Positions 24,201 to 36,569 are shown, counted from the first letter of the stretch. The stretch is 64,000 nucleotides of DNA from Trebouxia sp. TZW2008 (GCA_002118135.1 BDIU01000032.1:248001-312000), one strand, 5' to 3'. Made by a program: numbers and translations. The notes: generated by a model from the letters alone, not told the origin.

Positions 24201-25151
24201 GCCTGCTCGCACTCTTAGTCTGTTGTGTACCAGCCTGTGCTTGCAGGGAAGCACTGTATTCCAGGACCCATTGCATTGTCATCAAGACAGTTTGCAGATT
24301 GCTGCTCTTTCAAAATCACCACAAATGCATGACTGCACACTGTTAGCTATCAGGTGTTGGAAGAGTCAAACCAGCCATTGCCTCGTCAGCAGCAGAGCCA
24401 ATGCCCTTGCCTGCTCTGCTGTCTTGTCTTCCCAAGTCTTTTTGAGGTGTTATCAAGCATTATGTGTTGCTTGCGCAGTCACAAGGAGCTGGTCAAGCTG
24501 ACATTTGAGACCATCAGGGAGCGATACCATGGCGTCACTGTGCCAGGCTCAATAGCCAAGGTCCTCACAGCGCCACGAGAGGCTTTGCTAAACCGGGTAA
24601 GCTTACATGACAGCACTACCTCAGACCCTTTCATACAGCATTGGACCAACAGGGCGCTTTGTTGTTTGTTGCTGTGTGTTTGGGTGCATCTGTTGAGCAC
24701 ATTTTGCTCCTAGGCTTTATTGACTCATGTGCAGCAATATTTACTTGCGTAAGCTGGAGCACAAAGTCAGCGCTTTCAGCAATCGGCTGGTCATTTGTAT
24801 GCAGAGATGCTGTGAGGCAGCTTGAGGCGTGTTTGACAGCAGGCAACTCTTTGCTGGCTACCAGCACTCAAACTAGAGTGCTCAATACAGGTACCAATAC
24901 CCGTCAACTACCTGTTCACGCAAGATTACGTGGCGGAGTGTCTGCAAGATCAAGTCATACCAACAGGACCAATCGTCAAGTCATTCTCAGAACTGGAAGT
25001 GGCGCCCAAGAGCATACTGTCTGGGGAACCCATAGATCACATTAGGCACTTCAGGGTCGGAGGATACGAACTAGGGACCACTAGTGGAGGGGCTGCTGCT
25101 GCTGGTGGGCATGGCATGCGGGACTATGATGGCGGCAGAGCCACAACATAA
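21218..25151 (+). CDS. NDUFA9: NADH:ubiquinone oxidoreductase 39-kDa subunit (NDUFA9)
   Basis: Predicted 402-residue accessory subunit of mitochondrial complex I, an atypical short-chain dehydrogenase that binds NADPH. Exons: 21218-21278, 21373-21470, 21557-21712, 23386-23637, 23923-24185, 24479-24596 and 24891-25151; 1209 nt in frame. The start ATG opens an Arg/Ser/Ala-rich presequence. [10 protein letters not shown] leads into the Rossmann motif GSTGFLA at about residues 63-69. [42 protein letters not shown] and [11 protein letters not shown] are family signatures. The C-terminus is Gly/Ala-rich. The intron after exon 3 is 1.67 kb and contains a direct repeat and a long palindrome (listed). 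The gene is head-to-head with aconitase and convergent with RRP1 (289 bp apart). Confidence 0.95.
22432..22660 (+). repeat. two diverged ~105-bp direct repeats in NDUFA9 intron 3
   Basis: Copies at about 22432-22533 and 22555-22660 share a CACTCCAG core and a GAGGCAT/AAGGCAT stretch. Both stay open in the same plus frame with parallel peptides ([16 protein letters not shown] and [16 protein letters not shown]), so they may be remnants of a repeated coding segment. They differ at roughly a third of positions. Confidence 0.65.
22663..22910. repeat. long intronic inverted repeat (hairpin)
   Basis: The inner arms 22783-22813 and 22824-22854 are perfect 31-bp reverse complements around a 10-nt loop. 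Outside them, about 22663-22722 pairs with about 22853-22910 with only a few mismatches. The left side carries an extra unpaired segment of about 60 nt (22723-22782). The transcript of NDUFA9 intron 3 would fold into a strong stem. Confidence 0.92.
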
Positions 25152-25440
25152 TATGAAGCCAACATCAAGTATAAGTGGAAAGTTTGCGGCCATCAGGCAT
25201 CATAACAGGAGCCTCTGCAAGAAGATCCAGCTTGGGATTTGACTCAAAGGTTGCCCTGATGTGGTAGTGCAGCTTGGGAGTCAAACACCAGCGTGATGCC
25301 TTGCATTCTGCACGCATGAGTGAGCATCACAGCTGTGGTTCAATGCAACAGTCCGATACAATACAGAACATGTCTTTATTACACGGCACTGGCAAGCAAA
25401 CCACTCCCTGAGCATTTGCTTGCATTCTAGCAAGACATGG

Positions 25441-28400
25441 TCAAAACGAGAGTTTTGTTTTAGTTGCACGAGGACTTTTAGATTTCGACCCTTTGCGCTT
25501 TGACCCTGACAATTTCATTTGATGCTGTTGATGGTCCAGCAAGCTGCTCTGCTTCAAGGCGCTGCCCTGCACGCACGCTAGTTAAATTTGAGCCTACTTT
25601 CCAAGAATGAGGCCCCAAGGGCTGCTCAAGCAACACAGCATGCACACGAATCTCCTGCTTCTGCTCTGGACAGCATGCTTGATGACGAATGCAAAAGGCC
25701 AGCCTCACTGCTGCATCAGCTCAAGCTGCACATGAAGAGCAGCAGTGCATCAAGCTTGTACCTTTGGTCTGGAATCAGGCGGTGTCCTGATATTCTCAGG
25801 AGGCACTGCACCACCTATTTGCATGAGCAAGTTCCGCTTCATGGAAAAGCGCACTTTCTTCTTCTGCGATGCTGGGCTACTTGGAACATCACCACCATGC
25901 CTATTTGCAAGGGCATCTGTTGTGCTATGCACATCAGCATTGCCATTTGCAGCAGGCACATATTTGCTGCTGTCCTGTTTACTCTTTTTCTGCTTCTTTG
26001 TAGGCCTCGCACTCTGCTCCTGCTGCTGCTCCTGCTGCTGAAAATCACTGTCAATGCCTAGCAGGCCGTTTGCATCAGGCTTTTGCTGAGCAAGCTTCTT
26101 CTGCTTGAGCTTGAGTGGCACAGCCTCTGCAGCACCTGCCAGCTGAGCCTGATGCTTCTGCTCAGACAAAAGCGCCTGGGCAGGCAAAGCAGCTTTCTGT
26201 GCCTTCTGCTTCTTCTTGAGTGCTTTGAGCTGCTTGCCGTTGAGTTGGGCAGCTGCAGCCTGAGGCATCTGGTCTGCTGCCTCATGCAGTGCAGCTGTTG
26301 CCTCCTTGGCAAAAGAATCTGCAGGCATGAGATGCTTGATGATGCAGGCATGAATTTTGGGGTCAGTAAGCTTTCAAGCATGATACGCAAGAACTGCAAA
26401 GGCAGATTCAACAACCTGCCATGCAGCTGCACAGGCTTTTTGGCAAGTGCAAAGAACGCTGCAAGCAAGCAGTGTTGCATCGTCTGGGCATTGGTGATGT
26501 TTATGCTACAAATTTTCAAGCCTGATGCGCACAGCCTGCAAGCGTGACGCTGTTGCCTCCTTGGCAGAAGAATGTGCAGGCAAGAGATGCTTAATGTTAC
26601 AGGCATGGAGTAAGTAAGATGTGCAGGGACAAGCTGTTGAGCATTGTGTGCACAATCTGCAGAAGCGGGTACAATAAACAGGCATGAAAGTGCACAGACC
26701 TCACTTCAGCTGATTTACATGACAGCTTGTGCCAACTGCAAGTTGCTCATGCCAAATGCCAATCCAACACTCGCTGCCAGTAGGGCTTTGGCAGAGACAT
26801 TACATTGCTTCACCGCCTGGTCATCCTAATACATATGCACATATAAGCACACATATAGCACATATAGAATGCATGCTGGCAGGACATGCTACAGCCCAGG
26901 CTGTAACAGTGCAATGTGCCTATGTCTGGCTGCTGTGCATTGCCATTTTGATGCAATACCTGGCGACTCTATCATTTCCTTTGCAGTGCTCTTCACAGCC
27001 TTCCGCTGATCACCAGACAATGCATCAGCTTGAGAGGAGGTGCTATCCTGACTGGCTGCCACAGTCACCGCTGAGCTGCCTGGCTTCTGACTAAACTGAC
27101 TTGTGCCAGCCAGAGCCTTCTTGCCCTTCTTTACTGGGGCGGCCTGCTGCTTCTTGACAGTCTTCTGCAGATCTGAGCTCACCCCATATAGCTCCTGCCT
27201 GTTCTTGGCGTGAGTCTCTGGCAGTGCACCTGCAGGCAGGGTCAAAGCTTGTGCAGGCAGGGCCAGAGAACATGCACGCACGACCACATCTGGTGCAGGC
27301 GGGACCAAAGCGGATACTGACTGCTGCTCTCGGGCAATGCTAAGAGGGCGTGAACCTTACGGGCAGTGTTCACCAGACAATTCCAAGCTGCACGCTATTT
27401 TGATGAGGTCGTTGCTGCAAACTTTGCGTGAAACACAGCTGCCTGTTTGGCAGCAAATATGCCACAGCAGGCTGGCTGCAAATTCAGCTGGTGGCTCACC
27501 TAGTTGGAATATGTGATCTGCCAGTGCCTGAGCATCAAGGTGCTTGAATGGGGTGTTGTCAGATGGATGCAGCACCTCAGCAGCAACTGCATCAAACACC
27601 GCCTCCCTGCAACATCACGACCCAGCTTGGCAAGGAGCATAAGCAACCAAACGCCCAGAATATCAAAGAGCACGTCGTCCTGTGACACGCAATCGTGGCG
27701 ACTCTGGACAACTTTGCCAGAATGCATACAGTCAGTAGAGAAAGGAATGGTAAGCAAGACAAATCTGTAAATTCTGATGAACAGCAGCTCGGGGTTGTGC
27801 AGCATGTGTGGCAACGCAGGACAGCTTACCGCAGTCTTGGCAGGAATGCAGCCCTGCTTGTGCGCGCCAATGTTTGACAGAAAGGCTGTAGCAGGGCCTT
27901 CAACGCTGCAGCAGGTGGCCTGCCTGCTCTACTGACTGATGCCAACTCAGCCACGAACACATCAGCTATGTGATACGCCAAGCCAGCAGCTGGGTGACTG
28001 TCTGTGCCTAACAAGACAGCGTCCTGTATGTAATCCATGAACTGCGTTGTGAGCTTGATGTCCCTGCACGCAATGGCACTTGGGTCAGTGTCGGTGCGGA
28101 ACATGACAGTGTCCTGTATGAAGTTGATGAACTGTGTTGTGAGCTTGACGTCCCTGCACGCAATGGCAATTGGGTGACTGTATGTGCATAACAGCACAGT
28201 GTCCTGCATGTGATCCATGAATTGTGCTGAGAGCTCAATGTCCCTGCACGCATTGGCAATTGGGTCAGTGTCTGTGCCAAACAAGACATTGTCCCATACA
28301 TAGTCTGCTCAATGTCCCTGCAGGCAATGGCAATCGGTTGGTTGCAGCGCATCTGGAACGCAGGTTGAAGCGCAATACTCTTGCATTAAAAAACAGGGTG

Positions 28401-29634
28401 GAAATTTTGACAATGCCGAAATGAATGTTTATAAACTTATACTGTAGTTAGACAAGTCAAATACACTTAGCGCAGCTTCTCCATGCAAGCACACTCAATG
28501 TAAGGACATACTTGATGTGAGGACAAGGCAATTTGGAATCATTTGCTGAAGATAGCAAATCTCAGTAAGAACAACTCGATGTAAGGAAAACAGCCTTGGT
28601 AACCAGAGCAGTCGTAACAAAGAGGAGCCACTGTACATGTGCCTGTGCATCAGAGTCACGATCAGCGTCGCCGGGCGAAGCAGGTTCAGGTTCAGTGACA
28701 ACTGGTTGGGCAGCCAGTCAGAAAACCAAGAAAACCATAAAGACATTGCAACCGCACCCAATCTTCATAAGCCGTCTGAGTGAGGCTTGCGATATGCACC
28801 TTTTGGGAAGGGCTCTAAGAGCGCACAATTGACACTTACAATTTGTGTGCTTGCAGGTATTGAAACAATGCCTTGATGACAAGTGATGCGTGTATTGTGG
28901 AGCTGACACTGTGAGCACAAACTTGGCACTTACCACTTGTGTGCTTGCAGGTATTGGAACAATGCCTTCATGAATGTCCTGACAAGCATCATGAACTTGT
29001 CTAGGCGCAAACGATCTATTCCAAACCACTCTCGCTTCATTGTGCTCAGGAAGACAGTATAGTATAGATAGGCCGCCTGCAGCACAGTCTGCTTGAGACT
29101 CAAAAGTCCTTTGGGCATGAGAGTATCTGTGACACAACTGGCACATAAGCTGATGCATGTGCTGTACAATTTCGCACATTCTGCTTCACATATACATAAG
29201 CGGTTTGACTGTTTCTTTGAGTTCTGCAATGCTCAATGTGGTGAGACAAGCACTGGAAGGCACTCACATTGTCCTTGAGTGCAAGCAGGATATCTGCCAG
29301 CCTCCCAGCCAGGTCCGCCTGCAAAAAGCCTGCATGCTGAGCAGCTGAGCAACAACAAAAGTGGTTGACGAGTACACCACAAGCCAACCTGAAATGGAGC
29401 TCTGTCTGCGTGCCAAAAGCAATAAAATATGCCCTTCCATAGCCGCTTCAGATCTTGCTCCTGTAGGTCCTGCTTCTTTGACAGCCATGTTGCTAAGGCT
29501 TGCAAGCCTTTCTCCCTGGTCTGATAGTCGACGGACCCGAGAGCTCGAGCAAACTTGCTGTTGCCGTCGTCTTCGTTGACAACCTCAAGAACGGCTCGCT
29601 TGCGTTTGCGGGGTGGTTCCTTCTCCAGTGACAT
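25441..29634 (-). CDS. RRP1: ribosomal RNA processing protein 1 (RRP1/NOP52)
   Basis: Predicted 614-residue nucleolar factor for 60S ribosome maturation (ITS processing). Exons (minus): 29389-29634, 29268-29318, 28934-29088, 27830-28063, 27500-27606, 26960-27328, 25762-26318 and 25441-25566; 1845 nt in frame. After a basic N-terminus, the Nop52 domain is visible: FARALGSVDYQTREKGLQAL, LKRLWKGIFYCFWHAD, MKREWFGIDRLRLDKFMML and GLAYHIADVFVAEL. The C-terminal half is Lys/Gln/Ala-rich with clusters such as KKKQKAQK, then KKKVRFSMKRN and PPENIRTPP, which resemble the family's conserved tail. The exon at 26960-27328 uses a GAG rather than CAG acceptor in my model, and the acceptor at 29088 could instead be 12 nt further in. 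Tandem splice-site copies flank three exons. Confidence 0.9.
26545..26620 (-). repeat. decayed copy of RRP1 exon 7 acceptor end
   Basis: GTTGCCTCCTTGGC and the following acceptor region (real boundary 26318/26319) recur 255 bp upstream in the sense direction at 26573/26574. Here the AG has become AC, so this copy has lost its splice site. Confidence 0.75.
28064..28330 (-). repeat. 90-bp tandem array of RRP1 exon 4 acceptor ends
   Basis: Acceptor boundaries of the form CTGCA(C/G)G before the exon start occur at 28063 (used), 28153, 28243 and 28317, so the steps are 90, 90 and 74 bp. The copies keep GCAG|GGAC and most of the first coding stretch (parallel peptides such as KLTTQFMDYIQD). All copies lie upstream of the intact exon. 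Confidence 0.92.
28834..28895 (-). repeat. copy of RRP1 exon 3 donor end
   Basis: The end of exon 3 (FQYLQAHK, real donor at 28928-28933) recurs 94 bp downstream in the sense direction. Its GTAAGT donor is intact at 28834-28839. Confidence 0.85.
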
Positions 29635-30477
29635 ATTACCTAGAAAGAGGCAGGAAGGTCACGCGGCGGCGACCGATCGCCCAGCAACTGCAGTGCCGCA
29701 CGCAGAGCCAATTTGGTGGTTCGTAGACTGCACAGCTGCAGCAGGCGCTGAATCAAGTGGCAACTTTGGAGCAAAGAGACGTTTGGCAGACTGGCTTGTT
29801 AAACGCTGCGTTCTCATCCTCTTCTTCGTTTGCATGTTGAGCTGCACACAGCCATGCATGAAGCAGTTTCAGGCGGCTTCATGATGAAGCAGTGCATTGT
29901 GCTGCAGTAGAGCAGCGCAATCGTGAACGTGCATTGCTTGCACTTGATCATTTTAACAATTTGTCGTAAAGAATGTAACTTGGAGTGCTAAAAATCAATG
30001 ATAACGCTGTCAGCAATGCGCATGCAGGAAGTTTTCCTGCAGCGTATATTTGGCTGTACAGAAATGCGTCAGCAGCAAACCTGCGTTCCTGAAATGTAGA
30101 CCAAAAGCTGTAAAGGGCATAGACGCCTAGCAGGATGTGAGCAATTCTCAGTTGGCAGAAATTCAGATGAGTCAGGACATTCAAATGCACTGAACGTCGA
30201 TCAACTCGACCTGCGTGCAATGCGGCCTGAGCGCAGTTCCTGACTTGCCAAATCCACGCCGATGTTTCATTTTCGAGGCCTCTTCTGACGCATGCGCATA
30301 CTGAACGTAAAGCACAACAGCAGAGTGCAGCAGCAAGGTTGACAACGTCTGCGGCATGCCTGCTCAAGAGACCACAGCTGCGACGGTGACTATGCAATAT
30401 GTGCTGATTTGATACCTCAAAATTTACAGCATTTCGCGTGCAGCACCAGTACGTGAGATCATCTTGTTTTGGTGCAG
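29635..30477. other. divergent region between RRP1 and VFL3, probably holding the first VFL3 exon
   Basis: The interval carries the RRP1 promoter and, most likely, a short first coding exon of the CCDC61/VFL3 gene. Two phase-compatible candidates are ATG at 30356 with a GTGACT donor at 30385 (10 residues) and ATG at 30292 with a GTAAAG donor at 30307 (5 residues). The first gives an N-terminus of about the length I recall for CCDC61. Neither can be proven from sequence alone. Confidence 0.4.
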
Positions 30478-33400
30478 GTAGAATTTCATGGCACTGTATA
30501 CTCCATCTTAACCTTTGTGCAAGACAATGGAAACCTTGCTGTTGAAATAGAGCAACAGAATGAAGCTTTCCGCTGGAGAGGCGAATTCACGCCCCAATGT
30601 GAGTTGAGCCGTGTTTTGCATAAGCATTTCAGCAGACCTGCTAATAGACTCCTGCAGTTGTCAGTGCCCCTGGAGAGTCAGCTCTGCTGTCTCTGCAGAT
30701 GTGGAGGACATCAGCGCAAAGACTGGCAACTACAAAAAGTTTGCAGTGTTTGTGCGGATGTTGGCATCAGCCATAAGACAAGAGTCAGACAGCGTCTTTG
30801 TGGACTTGCTGACATACTCAGATTTGGAAATCCTCAAAAGCCGAAAGGGTGTAGGGCAGGCCCCTTTACAGCGTACAATACCTCCCAACAACAAGCGCTA
30901 CCTGATCCTCACATATGCAGCTGAGTTTGACAGAGTGCACTATCCCCTGCCCCTGTTGTACGAGGAGCCGACTGTAGATCACCTACAGTCTGTAGTACAA
31001 CAGCTGAGGTCTCAGCTTGCTCAGTCAGGTACTGCCAGCAGCAAGACAAGACACAGCGAGTCAGCTGCAGAAGTCAGGCGCCTCAGAGAGGAGAATGCTG
31101 CTTTGCAGCTGCAAGTGGAGCAGACAGCGCAGCAGACAAGCAGCAGCAACTTGACCAACAGTGAACAGCTGCAGATAGACCATGCAGATGCCAAGCAGGA
31201 GATTGCCCTGGTGTGTCTCTCATGTTTCAGGATGTGCATGCTTAATGCACTGTTAAGCTTGCTATACTTGAGCTTTGCGCACAATTTGCATGATGCAGCA
31301 ATCAACGCATGGCCTGCAAAACACAGGCTTGTGTGCCTGCCATTTGTCTGGAACTGCAGCTTTCTGTTGCCTGCCTTTACCAAATGCTCTGCAGCTCCAA
31401 GCAAGGTATCAAGCCTACTGTGCCAAGAGCATGCCAGCAATAGCAGCTAATCTCAATGCAGTCTGTGTTGCTGTGACAACCCACAGCGAACAGGCTTGGT
31501 GTAGTAATAGTAATGACACTTGCCAGCACATGTGCTAAATGTGTGTGGCACAGGTCCAGTCTTGCCAGGCTGACTTGTTGTGAGCACCGCAGTAGGCACA
31601 TGTACTGCTCAAGTGTCAACATCATACAAGACAATGTCATTATAGGCTTGGTGATGCAGCTGCGCAAGGAGTGCAAGCTAATGCAGCAGAGGGCAGAAAC
31701 AGCGGAAGCAGCAGTGCAAAAGGAAGGGGGCTTGCATCGGCGAGAGCTCAGGCGCAGAGCCAAGGAGCTCGCTGACATGCAAGAAGACTTAGTGCAGGTC
31801 AGCAATGTGCTGAGATGCTTGCACAGCAGAGGTTGAGCGCTATTCCTAAAAGGCCGTGTGTATACACATCAGAGTTGTTGTATCTCATCTGATGGACTGA
31901 CCAGTGGCTACGCATGATCTCACTTGAGCATGTGACTTGAGCTGAAACGCAGCCTCACCAGGATGGAGCCTAGTCCATTACAAGGTCACTGCACTTGCGC
32001 CATGCTTGCTTGAACTGTAGCTATGCTTGACAGCTATAGGAGTGAAGACAGGACTCATGTAATGGCAGATCTTGCGAGCAAGATCACATTGTTGCGCTGC
32101 TGATGTCCATGCCTGAGCCCAATACCAGCAAGAACACCTGCCAGCATTCAGACAAGACGCTGGAATTTGAGCTTGCTTTTAAGCTGCAGCTGCTCAAAAG
32201 GATGACATGCAGAGACAGCCCCAGCACCGTTAGAAGCATTTGATGAGTCAGCATGCTTGCACAGTATGTTCTTTTTGAGAAGGCACTGAATATAAGGGAA
32301 TTCCTGTTGTAAGGACAATGCCATTGGGAAACAGTCACTGCACTTTGACTGCAGTGGTACTTCTGAGTCAGGACATTTTGATGTAAGGATCAACTGTTTG
32401 TTGAGCAAGGTAGTTGTTATAAGGAGAGTTTGCTGTAGGCAAGGGAGCAGGTGAGGCAGCTGCGGGCGCAATGCAGGGATCTGACACAGGATCTGGACGC
32501 GGCGCGACGGCAATCTGCCTTGCGGTCTACCAGGTTAGTCACGCCATCCAGCTCTGACACTGCTGCAAGTGCACTTAGTCATCAATCACAAGTATGATCA
32601 AGTATGATTTGCACAGGCAGCGTTGCATGTTGCTGCTTGAAGTGCAAGCTCTGCAGCTAAGCTTTGCAGGCACATCCTTGCTGACACGCAAGCTGCACCT
32701 TGCTACATCACTGTGAGCCTCAGCTTTGGCGGATGTTGATCTTCATCCATTTCTGGAGAAGTACTGCTGTTGCAATGTCTCAGCTGGACAAAAGCCTACA
32801 ACATCACCTCTATCCACTCCACATCACTGTTTGCATTACCAAAATGTTTTGTGGATGTGAGCAGCAGAGGTGGTGGCGACCTTGATTGATGACAAGCCAG
32901 GATGATGTGCAGGCCGCTGCGCAGCAGCGCTCCCTCCAGACAAGACAGGCCCAGTGTGCCCTCCAGGGGTCCCTCCCCTGCCACCACCTGCCCCCCCTCC
33001 AGACCCATAAGCAGAGGGCCTTCCAGAGACAGCAGAGCAGCGTCACCAGCCATGTCACGCAGAAGCACAGGTGTGGCCAGCTTGACCCTCAAACCCTTAT
33101 CTGGATGATTCACACTGGCACGTGGGAATTTCTGGTCTGCTGCTTCCATAACATATTCCAGCATACACATGCTTACAGAGCTGAACGCCAGGCCTGGCAG
33201 TCAAGAAGACTGGAGGTTCTCCTGCGTCATTTCTCATGCGCATCATTGCAGGACATATTGCCTATCAGGTACTTTGTTTGCTAGGCAGGGGGAATGCCTC
33301 TGTGATCAATTTCTGCGTTTGCTTCCAGGCTCAGCAGACTCGGGGTCCCGAGCTAGGTCTGCCCCCTCTCCACGACCCCGCTTTGATCCCACAGAGTATG

Positions 33401-34988
33401 TGCGGCAGCGCCAAGAGCGCCACTACCTGGCTTCAGACCGCCTGCGCCGCCCCTCTCCCTCCCCCCAGCGCCCCACCTCGCGCCCGCACTCCAGACCCCC
33501 CTCAGGTGCTGCCTGTTGCTGGACTGCTTTGCATGAAGAGCCTTGTCTTGTTGGCAAGAGAGTGCATCATGGCATGCAGCTCTGCCACTTGATCCAAAAC
33601 TGGTGCACGTCTTTGTCGATGCTGTCGTGTGCTCTAGAAAAGGTCTGAGGGAAAGTCAAGCTAAGTAGCTGTCGTAGTGTGGGTGATAAGCATGATTGCC
33701 AGTCAAGCAGAATATGCCAAAAGCCATCTCTGCCAAAACGCTGTTGCTGGAAGCAGGCCCATTGATATTTGTGAGTTGCAAATAGTGTCATGGGCCCAGA
33801 AGTCATGCATGCATCATGCAATCTGTCAATGCTGGGGCATTTGTAAATACCTGCTGCCACTGCGGTTGTCATGGAGTCACAGCTTAGAGTAGTCACTGAC
33901 ACACCGTTCAATTCAGGCATTGCACCTGGATGTGATCAGAGACACACCTGTTGCGCAGTCTAGCAGCAAAGCTGATCTCCGTGACTCAGCGCTGAACCAT
34001 TGACTTTGGCAAGGCTTCAGCAAGATTGGCGTGACAATGTCTTGTCACACTTGCTCCATTTGAACAGCACACCTCCGTACTGTGTTGCCATGAACAAGCT
34101 GACTTGGGGAGACAAGACTTGTGCCACATGTACCCAGCACATGTGCTAGAACGTGCACAGATAAAGCTCATGATTGTTTTGATTGTCATGATATTCCTAA
34201 TCATTCGTGTCATCATCATTTTGGACGTTGCAGGTCGTGCCAGCCCAGCCCACAGCCGGGCCAGCAGTGCAGAGAGGCAGCGGGAGAGTGTGGAGCGCCT
34301 GTCACAGCCTGCTCATGCTAGCATGCACTCACCCAGCACCAGGCGGCCTTGGGGTAGTCCTGCTAGGCCGCAGAATCGAGGGCCAACTGTCAGCACAGTC
34401 AAGAGAGGCCAAGTAGGAGAGCAGACAGGTGAGGCAGTGTCCACGATGGTAGCAACCAGCACTCCTTGTCGCAGGCCTCGTCGTGCCAGTATTGCTATGA
34501 ATTGCAGATGTATAGATGCACCTACAGATTGTCATCATCGTCATTGTCAACAGAGCTGTTGCAGGTTGACACATTCCCTGGGCAAATTCTACAGACAGAA
34601 GGTCCCATCATGACGCCTGATGACGGCGTAGGCTTTCCTTTTTCGTTCTGAGTGCATTACATGACAAAGGCATCGTCATGCAGGGGGTAACAATAATTCA
34701 GGACGGGCAGAATCTCCTGGGAGGGCTCTGCAAGAGATGAAGGCCAAGCTGAATCAGTTAACACGGGCACCACAGCAGGCAGTCACTCAACCAGTCGAAT
34801 CAGCTTCTGAGGGCAACAAGTTTGTGATGAAAGCTGAACATTTGGGCACACAGGACCAGCCTGTTGAACCACCAGCAGCGTTTGACAATGCGACTGCAGA
34901 AATAGCGGATATTGATCAAAGACTGCATGCCCTACAGACGTTTTTGAGGGCTGCTAAAGCTGGTGGGCCTGCAAACAAGCTGTCGTAG
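30478..34988 (+). CDS. VFL3: CCDC61/VFL3 basal body protein (first short exon unresolved)
   Basis: CCDC61 (VFL3 in Chlamydomonas) is a SAS-6/XRCC4-superfold coiled-coil protein needed for basal body orientation and rootlet assembly. Exons: 30478-30598, 30699-31210, 31660-31797, 32451-32533, 32913-33070, 33329-33505, 34234-34428 and 34711-34988, giving 553 residues plus a missing start exon. The head domain shows WRGEF, DISAKTGNYKKF, VFVDLLTYSDLE, KRYLILTYAAEFDRVHYPLPL; coiled coil follows. Then comes a Ser/Arg/Pro-rich tail containing RFDPTEYVRQRQERHYL, a conserved CCDC61 element, and the closing helix IADIDQRLHALQTFLRAAKAG. The region 32913-33505 is locally GC-rich and Pro/Ser/Arg-coding. 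A TGTAA element occurs at 35007-35011, just past the stop. It is convergent with the syntaxin gene, 130 bp away. Confidence 0.92.
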
Positions 34989-35118
34989 CAGCAGTCGTTC
35001 TGTTCCTGTAAACTACTCAGGATGCTGTCAAAATTGAATCAGCAACAGTCTCATGCAAAATACACAGAGGGCTCAGCCTCTGCAGTCTCTCATTTCAAGT
35101 CTCATCAATATCTAGCTC

Positions 35119-36569
35119 CTATGCAATGAAAACAACAAACACTACTAGGAAAAGCATCAAAACAAAGAAGATTTTCATGATGAGCCATCTGTTTGATGAG
35201 ATGCTGTTCAAGTACTTTAAGAGCTGATCCTGTGCACTGTCCACATTACTCAGGGTCTCATCGACATTTTCATCAATTCTGATGGCCAGCTCCCCTTGCT
35301 CTTCAACCTGCAAAACAAAGTTTGAATTGAAAATGTAATCAGACAGCATTGACTTGATGTGCTTGACAGGCCTGCTTACCATATGCGCTAGCTGCTGGAA
35401 GATGCCACCAATATCCCTTATTGCAGACTCCACCTCATGCAGCGCCTGATTTCTGCTTGCCAAATAGTTATCTTGCGGCGCTGAGAGCGTCAATTGCTGC
35501 TGCTGTTGTGACTGCTGCAACAATGGTTGCCTGCAAACACATTAGCTTGTCAGATCGCCTGTGCCCAAAAGGAGGGCTTGACATGCAGTATCAGCAGTAG
35601 GATTCAAGCTCACTGCTCAGATGTCGAGGCCTGTGCATCGTCCGCGCCTCCTTGTAGATTGCCCTGAACAGATGCAGTGTCACATCACTGTTTGCGCGTG
35701 AGAAACTCAGCCAGACAGACACCTGACAGCAATAAACCCCATACCTTCAGGTTGCGATCTGCGGCAGGTCTAGGTCGCCTGACAGGCAGGAACTGCGCTG
35801 AGTCATCTGCAGGTCAACAAGCCTTTATTGTGGAATCACTCAAGTTGAGAGAATGCTGTGAAAGCGTCTGTAAGCACACTAACCTGCCCTAGTGCGTGGC
35901 TGAGCTGAGAACAGATTCCTCCGGTCTGTTTGGGACTTCAGGTTGTCATTCCTGATTGTGAGCGCTTCCTGAAACTCCTTTGTTGTATCTTTGAGACGCA
36001 ACCGCAGATTGTCTACTACTGTGTGTGAATGGCTAGCTGACTGTTTGCTGCCGTCTGACCCAGATCCATGCATGTTCTGCAGATCTGCTATCTGTACATT
36101 GAGGCCCTGAATGTCCTGTTTCAGAACCATGGTAAGTTCGTTTATTTCTTGCGCAGGGTCGTCAAACATGGATGTCCGCTTGGCAAGCTGAGTCAGTTGA
36201 TGTAGCTTCTGTGATGTGCTTTGAATACCCTTTCCTACTAAGGCAGCTCTCTCCCGAAAGGCAGAAGCCTGCCCCACTGTTGTGCTTGTCAGGGCTGCAA
36301 AGCAACATTTTCTGTCACATGGCAGCACAGGCCAACATGGGAGAGCTGTTCAAGACACCCTGTACAAACTTGCCTCGCTGCTGCATGCTACCAGAAGTGG
36401 ATGCTCCAGCCTACAAGTAGAAGCAGCGTCAGCAGTGCTTGCTAGCTTTCAGTGCATAGTCTGCAAGACACTCTTGCATATTGCACACCTGCTGCCTCTG
36501 TAGCCGGTCTGCAATGCTCGTCAGCTCTGCAGTCCGGTCTCGAACCGAAGTGCCCGTAAATGGTGGCAT
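35119..36569 (-). CDS. SYP3: Sed5/syntaxin-5-type Qa-SNARE (SYP3 family)
   Basis: Predicted 320-residue Golgi Qa-SNARE for ER-Golgi and intra-Golgi fusion. Exons (minus): 36489-36569, 36392-36410 (19-nt microexon), 35884-36294, 35745-35806, 35614-35663, 35380-35530 and 35119-35307; 963 nt in frame. The start ATG gives MPPFTGTSVRDRT, like the SYRDRT opening of plant SYP32. The Habc part holds AKRTSMFDDPAQEINELT. The SNARE motif runs from ESAIRDIGGIFQQLAHM through RIDENVDETL, with the zero-layer Gln at about 262. The C-terminal anchor is about 20 hydrophobic residues ending in FIA. I infer the microexon because the flanking exons are out of phase without it and it has AG/GT borders; an alternative splice is possible. 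A start further upstream would need a non-ATG codon. Confidence 0.93.

Noticed and set aside
28500..28720. Acidic Pro/Ala-rich minus-strand frame in the RRP1 intron
   Set aside because: The exon at 27830-28063 joins the exon at 28934-29088 in phase with the correct family spacing, leaving no room for it.
29948..30397. 150-codon minus-strand open frame with two hydrophobic stretches between RRP1 and VFL3
   Set aside because: Other certainly non-coding frames in this window reach 187-200 codons, it matches no family I know, and it overlaps the region where the VFL3 first exon must lie.
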